11,699 nucleotides of DNA from Chitinophagaceae bacterium (GTDB lineage: Bacteria; Bacteroidota; Bacteroidia; Chitinophagales; Chitinophagaceae): assembly GCA_947481355.1 (NCBI GenBank), contig CANKGM010000042.1:1-11699 (forward strand), given 5' to 3'. Each line of letters opens with the position of its first letter. Within the stretch, counting starts at the first letter, position 1. Position numbers and translations under genes: made by a program. Shown one piece after another: positions 7,897-11,699 of the stretch. The notes under the pieces are model-generated. The model saw only the letters and a list, made by a program, of their open reading frames with translations, was not told the origin of the DNA and searched no databases.

Positions 7897-7924
7897 TAGC
7901 GAAAAATATAAAGCAATTTCGCTA
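7897..7924. repeat. 8-bp inverted repeat directly before the riboswitch
   Basis: TAGCGAAA (7897-7904) and TTTCGCTA (7917-7924) are perfectly complementary, separated by 12 AT-rich bases. The right arm ends two bases before the first base of the riboswitch P1 stem. It could be a 5' cap hairpin of the leader RNA or, if transcription starts later, a protein-binding palindrome at the promoter. It is not part of the usual cobalamin riboswitch core. Confidence 0.5.
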
Positions 7925-7925
7925 A

Positions 7926-8097
7926 GCATCCGGTTGAAACCTGAAAGGGAAATTCATTAAAAGGGAAGTTCGGTTAAATCCCGGCGCTATCCCCGTAGCT
8001 GTAATACTCCTGCAACTGCAGAACATTTCTTAAACACGACCACTGTGAACACGGGAAGGTCAAGAAATGGAGTTGAGCCAGAAGACCTGCCTGATGC
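7926..8097 (+). ncRNA. Cobalamin (B12) riboswitch
   Basis: The sequence follows the order of the cobalamin riboswitch core. P1 can form between GCATC (7926-7930) and GATGC (8093-8097). GGTT (7932-7935) can pair with GACC (8084-8087). The central block from 7958 reads TTAAAAGGGAAGTTCGGTTA and continues AATCCCGG...CCCCGTAGCTGTAA, close to the consensus GGGAA...GGT..AA.TCC...CCCCGC..CTGTAA. A distal stem pairs 8024-8031 with 8062-8069 and encloses ACCACTG...GGGAAGG. The B12 box AGCCAGAAGACCTGCC is at 8076-8091, differing in one base from the common AGCCAGGAGACCTGCC. It lies about 100 bases upstream of a BtuB-like receptor gene, the classic target. Adenosyl- or methylcobalamin binding would be expected to switch that gene off. 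Boundaries are approximate; ligand preference cannot be told by eye. Confidence 0.93.
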
Positions 8098-8112
8098 ACA
8101 ACTTAATCACGA

Positions 8113-8129
8113 GCTTTCGGGAGAAAAGC
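8113..8129 (+). promoter_or_regulatory. Candidate kissing-loop hairpin (P13-like) of the riboswitch
   Basis: GCTTT (8113-8117) pairs with AAAGC (8125-8129) around the loop CGGGAGA. The loop bases GGAG (8120-8123) can pair with CTCC (8007-8010) in the riboswitch core, just after the CTGTAA block. Cobalamin riboswitches use an L5-L13 kissing contact between just such elements to relay ligand binding. The assignment rests on position and base pairing only. Confidence 0.45.
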
Positions 8130-8180
8130 CGGAGATGTTTAACCTGTATTAGCAGCTATTCATTTCTGTTCACATCCGAA

Positions 8181-8208
8181 GGTTCATAGTAAACGAACAC
8201 TATGATCC
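8181..8208 (+). promoter_or_regulatory. Hairpin that sequesters the btuB start codon
   Basis: GGTTCATAGT (8181-8190) pairs with ACTATGATCC (8199-8208), with one T-T mismatch and an 8-base loop. The ATG of the receptor gene (8202-8204) is wholly inside the 3' arm, paired with CAT at 8185-8187. There is no T-run, so it is not a terminator. It most likely forms the translational output of the riboswitch. A competing pairing of AACCT (8141-8145) with AGGTT (8180-8184) could free the start codon; that alternative is inference. Confidence 0.55.
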
Positions 8209-10160
8209 AAAAATTTATTTTTGTTCCCCTCCTAATATCTTCATTAGGTATTCAGGCACAGTCAGATTCAACCGCAAAAGAACTAGATGGCATAGTGGTC
8301 ACAGCAAATCGTTTTCCACAAAAACAAATCAATACTGGAAAAATACTAACCATAATTACCCGAAAAGAAATTGATGAAAGCCCTGTTAATCAACTTGGTG
8401 ACCTGCTAAATCGTCAAGTAGGTCTTTCTGTTATTGGTGCTAATAATGCACCAGGCACAAATCCAGACGTATATATGCGAGGAGCAGGTACAGGAAATAC
8501 CTTAATCCTAATTGATGGGAGTCCAGCTTCGGATGCATCAACGATTCGCTCTACTTTTGATTTAAATTTTATCACACTCTCAGAGGTAGAGCGAATAGAG
8601 ATACTTAAAGGTGGGCAATCTACGGTATATGGATCTGATGCAGTAGCTGGTGTAATCAATATCATCACGAGAAAAAGTCAGCTAAAAAAACTTTCTCCAA
8701 GCATTTCATTTTCAAGGGGTTCATTCCAAACCAACATGATCCACCTTAATTTATCTGGGCGAAATAATAATTTTAGATATAAAATACAATACAACACCAT
8801 ATCATCTAACGGTTTTAGCTCAGCACTTGATACAACATCAAAAAGAACATATGATAAAGATGGATTAACTCAACAAGTTTACAAAGCAGAAATTGGTTCA
8901 ATTGGTCAAAAAAAATGGGATTGGAATGTTAACACACAGCTAAGCAAGTATCAAAACGATATGGACGAAACTTCCTACGAAGATGCAAGAGATTCAAGAG
9001 TAGTAAACAAGAATATGCAAGTGACAGCAGGACTAACTAAAAAAATGAAATCTGGAAATGTACATGCTAATTTTTCGCTTAATAATAGCAGAAGAAATTA
9101 TCTTGATGACTCAACATACCTTAATGGATTTTCTAAATACATTAAATCTGACTTTACCGGAAAATCATATTTTGCTGAACTCTATGGCTCATTTAAACTA
9201 AGTAGTGAATTACAAATCCTTGCAGGAATAGATCATAAAAAGCAAAGCTCTGATCAGTATTATTTATCCATCAGTGATTATGGAGAATACCAAACAATGC
9301 TTAATAGCGATACCGCATATGCTACCATAACAAGCGCAATGACTTCATTAGTTTATAACAGCAAAAAAAATATTAACCTTGAAACGGGAATCAGGTATAA
9401 TAAACATAGTAGGTATGGCGACAATATTACTTACACATTTAATCCATCATACATTTATAAAAAAGTGATAAAAACTTCATTAAACATTTCATCAGCATTC
9501 AAAGCACCAACACTTTATCAACTTTTCGACGGTTACTCTGGTGATAGAAATTTGAAGCCTGAGACATCCATTACTTCTGAAACATCCATACAATGGGTTG
9601 GCAGTAAAAAAATCAATACAAGAATAACTTACTTCAGTAGAAATATAAAAAATGGCATCGACTACAACTATGAGTCATATAAATACTTCAATTATAATCT
9701 GCAAAAAGATCATGGAGTAGAGGTAGAGTTAGGCTATAAAGAATCAAAATGGAATTTCTCCTACAATTATACCTATACAAGTGGTAAAGTAACCGCAACC
9801 AATTTTGAATATGATGAGAATAATTATATATACATCCCAAAAGGGGATACAACCTATTCTCACCTATTTAGAATTCCACGTCATACTATGAATGGGAGTC
9901 TTGGGTATCAACTCACCAAAAAAATATATACTTCTATCTCTCAACGCATTGTCGGCAAACGATTTGAACCTATCTATGCTTCAACTCCTATTGAATTAAA
10001 ACCATACATGACCACTGATTTGTTTAGTCAGTATGAATTGAATAAGAATACCCGTTTTTATTTTTCACTCAAAAACATACTCAACAAATCGTATCAAGAT
10101 ATTTTAGGCTATACAGCCATGGGAAGAAACTATACGATTGGAATTCATTGGGGTTTATAA
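8202..10160 (+). CDS. btuB: BtuB-like TonB-dependent outer-membrane receptor for cobalamin
   Basis: 652-aa outer-membrane receptor that would import vitamin B12 with energy from TonB-ExbB-ExbD. Residues 1-20 (MIQKFIFVPLLISSLGIQAQ) are a signal peptide. The TonB box region ELDGIVVTANRF (27-38) closely resembles the BtuB motif DTLVVTANRF. The plug domain spans about 45-158, with YMRGAGTGNTLILIDG, LSEVERIEILKGGQSTVYGSDAVAGVINIITRK and other standard plug motifs. The rest is a 22-strand type beta-barrel rich in aromatic and polar strands, including FKAPTLYQLFDGYSGDRNLKPE, ending in NYTIGIHWGL. Only the cobalamin riboswitch in its leader, together with the TonB box, makes cobalamin the likely ligand; by barrel sequence alone the ligand could not be named. 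Its start codon is embedded in a hairpin, suggesting translational control. No btuFCD transport genes are nearby. A MarC-family gene follows 71 bp downstream. Confidence 0.9.
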   Translation: MIQKFIFVPLLISSLGIQAQSDSTAKELDGIVVTANRFPQKQINTGKILTIITRKEIDESPVNQLGDLLNRQVGLSVIGANNAPGTNPDVYMRGAGTGNTLILIDGSPASDASTIRSTFDLNFITLSEVERIEILKGGQSTVYGSDAVAGVINIITRKSQLKKLSPSISFSRGSFQTNMIHLNLSGRNNNFRYKIQYNTISSNGFSSALDTTSKRTYDKDGLTQQVYKAEIGSIGQKKWDWNVNTQLSKYQNDMDETSYEDARDSRVVNKNMQVTAGLTKKMKSGNVHANFSLNNSRRNYLDDSTYLNGFSKYIKSDFTGKSYFAELYGSFKLSSELQILAGIDHKKQSSDQYYLSISDYGEYQTMLNSDTAYATITSAMTSLVYNSKKNINLETGIRYNKHSRYGDNITYTFNPSYIYKKVIKTSLNISSAFKAPTLYQLFDGYSGDRNLKPETSITSETSIQWVGSKKINTRITYFSRNIKNGIDYNYESYKYFNYNLQKDHGVEVELGYKESKWNFSYNYTYTSGKVTATNFEYDENNYIYIPKGDTTYSHLFRIPRHTMNGSLGYQLTKKIYTSISQRIVGKRFEPIYASTPIELKPYMTTDLFSQYELNKNTRFYFSLKNILNKSYQDILGYTAMGRNYTIGIHWGL

Positions 10161-10231
10161 CCTAGCCTTAAATGAATGTACTTTGTTGTATGAATTATTT
10201 TTTAACTTACATAAGATAACCGACACCAATC

Positions 10232-10804
10232 ATGACAATAGACGAAATCCTTACAGTAAGCTTTACCCTATTTGCCGTAATAGATATCTTAGGATCAATA
10301 CCACTCTTGCTTTCTCTAAAGAAAAAAATGGGTGGTATAAACGAACTCAAAGCCAGCTTAATATCTGGCGGATTGATGATTTTCTTTTTGTTTGTAGGAG
10401 AAAAATTTCTAGGAGTTTTAGGCGTGGATGTGAAATCATTTGCCGTAGGTGGTTCGATTGTAATTTTTATTCTTGGGCTAGAAATGGTCTTAGGAATTGA
10501 ATTTTTCAAAGGAGATGGTGATGCGAAATCAGGCACAGTCGTGCCGATTGCCTTTCCACTCATTGCCGGTTCGGGTACATTGACTACCATAATTTCACTC
10601 CGTGCAAACTACAGCGAATGGCCTGTGTTGATAGGCATCTTAGTCAACGTTATTTTTGTCTACCTCGTTTTACACTCACTTGATATCATAGCTAAAATAC
10701 TTCGTCCAGAAGGTATGTTAGCCGTACGAAAATTCTTCGGTGTGGTTCTTCTTGCTATTGCCGTAAAAATCTTCGCGAGCAATGTTGGGGGATTAATAAA
10801 GTAA
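10232..10804 (+). CDS. MarC family (UPF0056) integral membrane protein
   Basis: 190-aa, very hydrophobic protein with about six membrane segments, matching the MarC/UPF0056 family in length and layout. Recognisable family features are the N-terminal FTLFAVIDILGSIPLLLSL, the mid-protein GGSIVIFILGLEMVLG, and VVPIAFPLIAGSGTLTTIISL, equivalent to the family signature P-PL-AGPG (here AGSG). The end has RKFFGVVLLAIAVKIFASNVGGL. The inner membrane is the expected location. The function of the family is not established; the old link to multiple antibiotic resistance was not upheld. The gene lies 71 bp after the receptor gene on the same strand and might be read through from it, but there is no functional reason to tie it to B12. 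It ends 4 bp before the end of the convergent RmuC gene. Confidence 0.9.
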   Translation: MTIDEILTVSFTLFAVIDILGSIPLLLSLKKKMGGINELKASLISGGLMIFFLFVGEKFLGVLGVDVKSFAVGGSIVIFILGLEMVLGIEFFKGDGDAKSGTVVPIAFPLIAGSGTLTTIISLRANYSEWPVLIGILVNVIFVYLVLHSLDIIAKILRPEGMLAVRKFFGVVLLAIAVKIFASNVGGLIK

Positions 10805-10808
10805 AAAC

Positions 10809-11699
10809 CTATGCCTCGTCGTCTTTTATATCAGCTATAATATCTGGCAATATTTTTGGTGCTTCAACAGCTGAGATACTCTCTACATCACGAAGTTGGC
10901 GCTGAATGGCCCTTGTTCTTGTTCCAGCAATATCATCTAGCTGACCTAATCCCATCTGAATATTTTTTTGTGCCTTTTCCAACAAGCCACCAAATGTTTC
11001 AAACTCCTTCTTTACTGAGCCCAAGACCTTCCACACTTCACTACTTCTCTTTTGTAACGCAAGCGTTCTAAAGCCCATCTGAAGGCTATTCAAAATGGCT
11101 ACTAAGGTCGTTGGACCAGCAACGGTGATTTTGAATTCATCCCTAAGTTGATCAACCAATGCACTTCGCCTAATCACCTCAGCATAGATACTTTCGAAGG
11201 GAAGAAAAAGAATGGCAAAATCTGTAGTATTTGGCGGATCGATATATTTATCCCTAATATCCTTCGCCATTTTTTTAATGGTACTTTCAAGATTTTTGCT
11301 CGATGCTTCAATTTCCTCAGCAGATCCAGTATCGTATGCACTTAGCAATTGCTCATAAATATCTTTAGGGAATTTCGCGTCAATCGGCAGATAGACGATA
11401 CTACTTTCATCCTCACTTCTACCTGGCAGCTTTATGGCAAATTCAACTGGATCAGAACTTCCTGCTTTTGTTCGAACGTTAGCATCGTATTGAGTTGGTG
11501 CTAAAATTTGTTCAAGCAACATAGCTAATTGAACTTCACCCACATTTCCTCGGAGTTTTACATTACTGAGTACCTTTTTCAATCCCCCTACATCAGAGGC
11601 GATGTTTTGCATCTCGCCCAACCCCTTTTGAACACTCTCCAATTGTGTACCCACCATAGCGAATGATTGGGTAAGCCTATCATTCAATGTCTTTTGCAG
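10809..11699 (-). CDS. rmuC: RmuC family protein, 5' end outside the window
   Basis: The visible 296 residues cover the conserved C-terminal part of RmuC, a family linked in E. coli to limiting inversions at short repeats and thought to be nuclease-like. KLRGNVGEVQLAMLLEQIL matches the RG--GE block. YLPIDAKFP has the PD-(D/E)xK-like DAKFP motif. TTDFAILFLPFESIYAEVIR and ITVAGPTTLVAILNSLQMGFRTL are further family blocks. The C terminus is a helical tail. The reading frame stays open to the window edge; an internal TTG at 11687 is not the start, since family members are longer and begin with a membrane anchor and coiled coil that lie beyond the edge. It converges on the MarC gene with 4 bp between the stop codons. 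Confidence 0.88.
   Translation of the reverse strand: MQKTLNDRLTQSFAMVGTQLESVQKGLGEMQNIASDVGGLKKVLSNVKLRGNVGEVQLAMLLEQILAPTQYDANVRTKAGSSDPVEFAIKLPGRSEDESSIVYLPIDAKFPKDIYEQLLSAYDTGSAEEIEASSKNLESTIKKMAKDIRDKYIDPPNTTDFAILFLPFESIYAEVIRRSALVDQLRDEFKITVAGPTTLVAILNSLQMGFRTLALQKRSSEVWKVLGSVKKEFETFGGLLEKAQKNIQMGLGQLDDIAGTRTRAIQRQLRDVESISAVEAPKILPDIIADIKDDEA

Noticed and set aside
10138..10500. 120-codon plus-strand ORF across the end of btuB and the start of marC
   Set aside because: It overlaps two well-supported genes in another frame and its translation has no recognisable domain.
10207..10590. 127-codon minus-strand ORF opposite marC
   Set aside because: It is antisense to the MarC coding region, and the opposite strand clearly encodes the MarC family protein.

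Overview
The window looks like chromosomal DNA from an AT-rich member of the Bacteroidota, possibly the Chitinophagaceae. The clues are the protein flavour (BtuB, GpsA and the HlyD/TolC pair), weak or absent Shine-Dalgarno sequences, and a promoter before the TolC gene that fits the Bacteroidota -33/-7 pattern (TTTG, 19 bases, near TAnnTTTG). The family-level placement is inference only. There are nine protein genes and no sign of a transposon, prophage or CRISPR array.

Layout, left to right. hemW (+), a radical-SAM heme chaperone, runs tail to tail into gpsA (-), glycerol-3-phosphate dehydrogenase, with 3 bp between them. On the minus strand, upstream of gpsA, lie a HlyD/MacA-type periplasmic adaptor and, 35 bp before that, a TolC-family outer-membrane channel. 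The channel gene has its own predicted promoter, with a perfect 8-1-8 palindrome just downstream of it. No inner-membrane pump gene accompanies this pair. Further upstream, still on the minus strand, an APC amino-acid permease and a PLP enzyme of the Cys/Met metabolism family lie 5 bp apart and probably form an operon.

A 443-bp divergent intergenic region (7759-8201) follows. Its right-hand two thirds hold a cobalamin riboswitch with a well-conserved B12 box. Downstream of the core are a candidate kissing hairpin and a second hairpin that buries the start codon of the next gene. That gene (+) is a BtuB-like TonB-dependent cobalamin receptor, followed by a MarC-family membrane protein. MarC runs tail to tail into an RmuC-family gene (-) whose 5' end is cut off by the window edge.

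The most informative part is 7897-8208: vitamin B12 uptake apparently controlled at translation by a riboswitch, beside a divergent sulfur-amino-acid transport and metabolism pair. The efflux pair with its palindromic candidate operator is second. The rest is ordinary housekeeping. I did not find a clearly new system; the findings are regulatory structures and contextual oddities.
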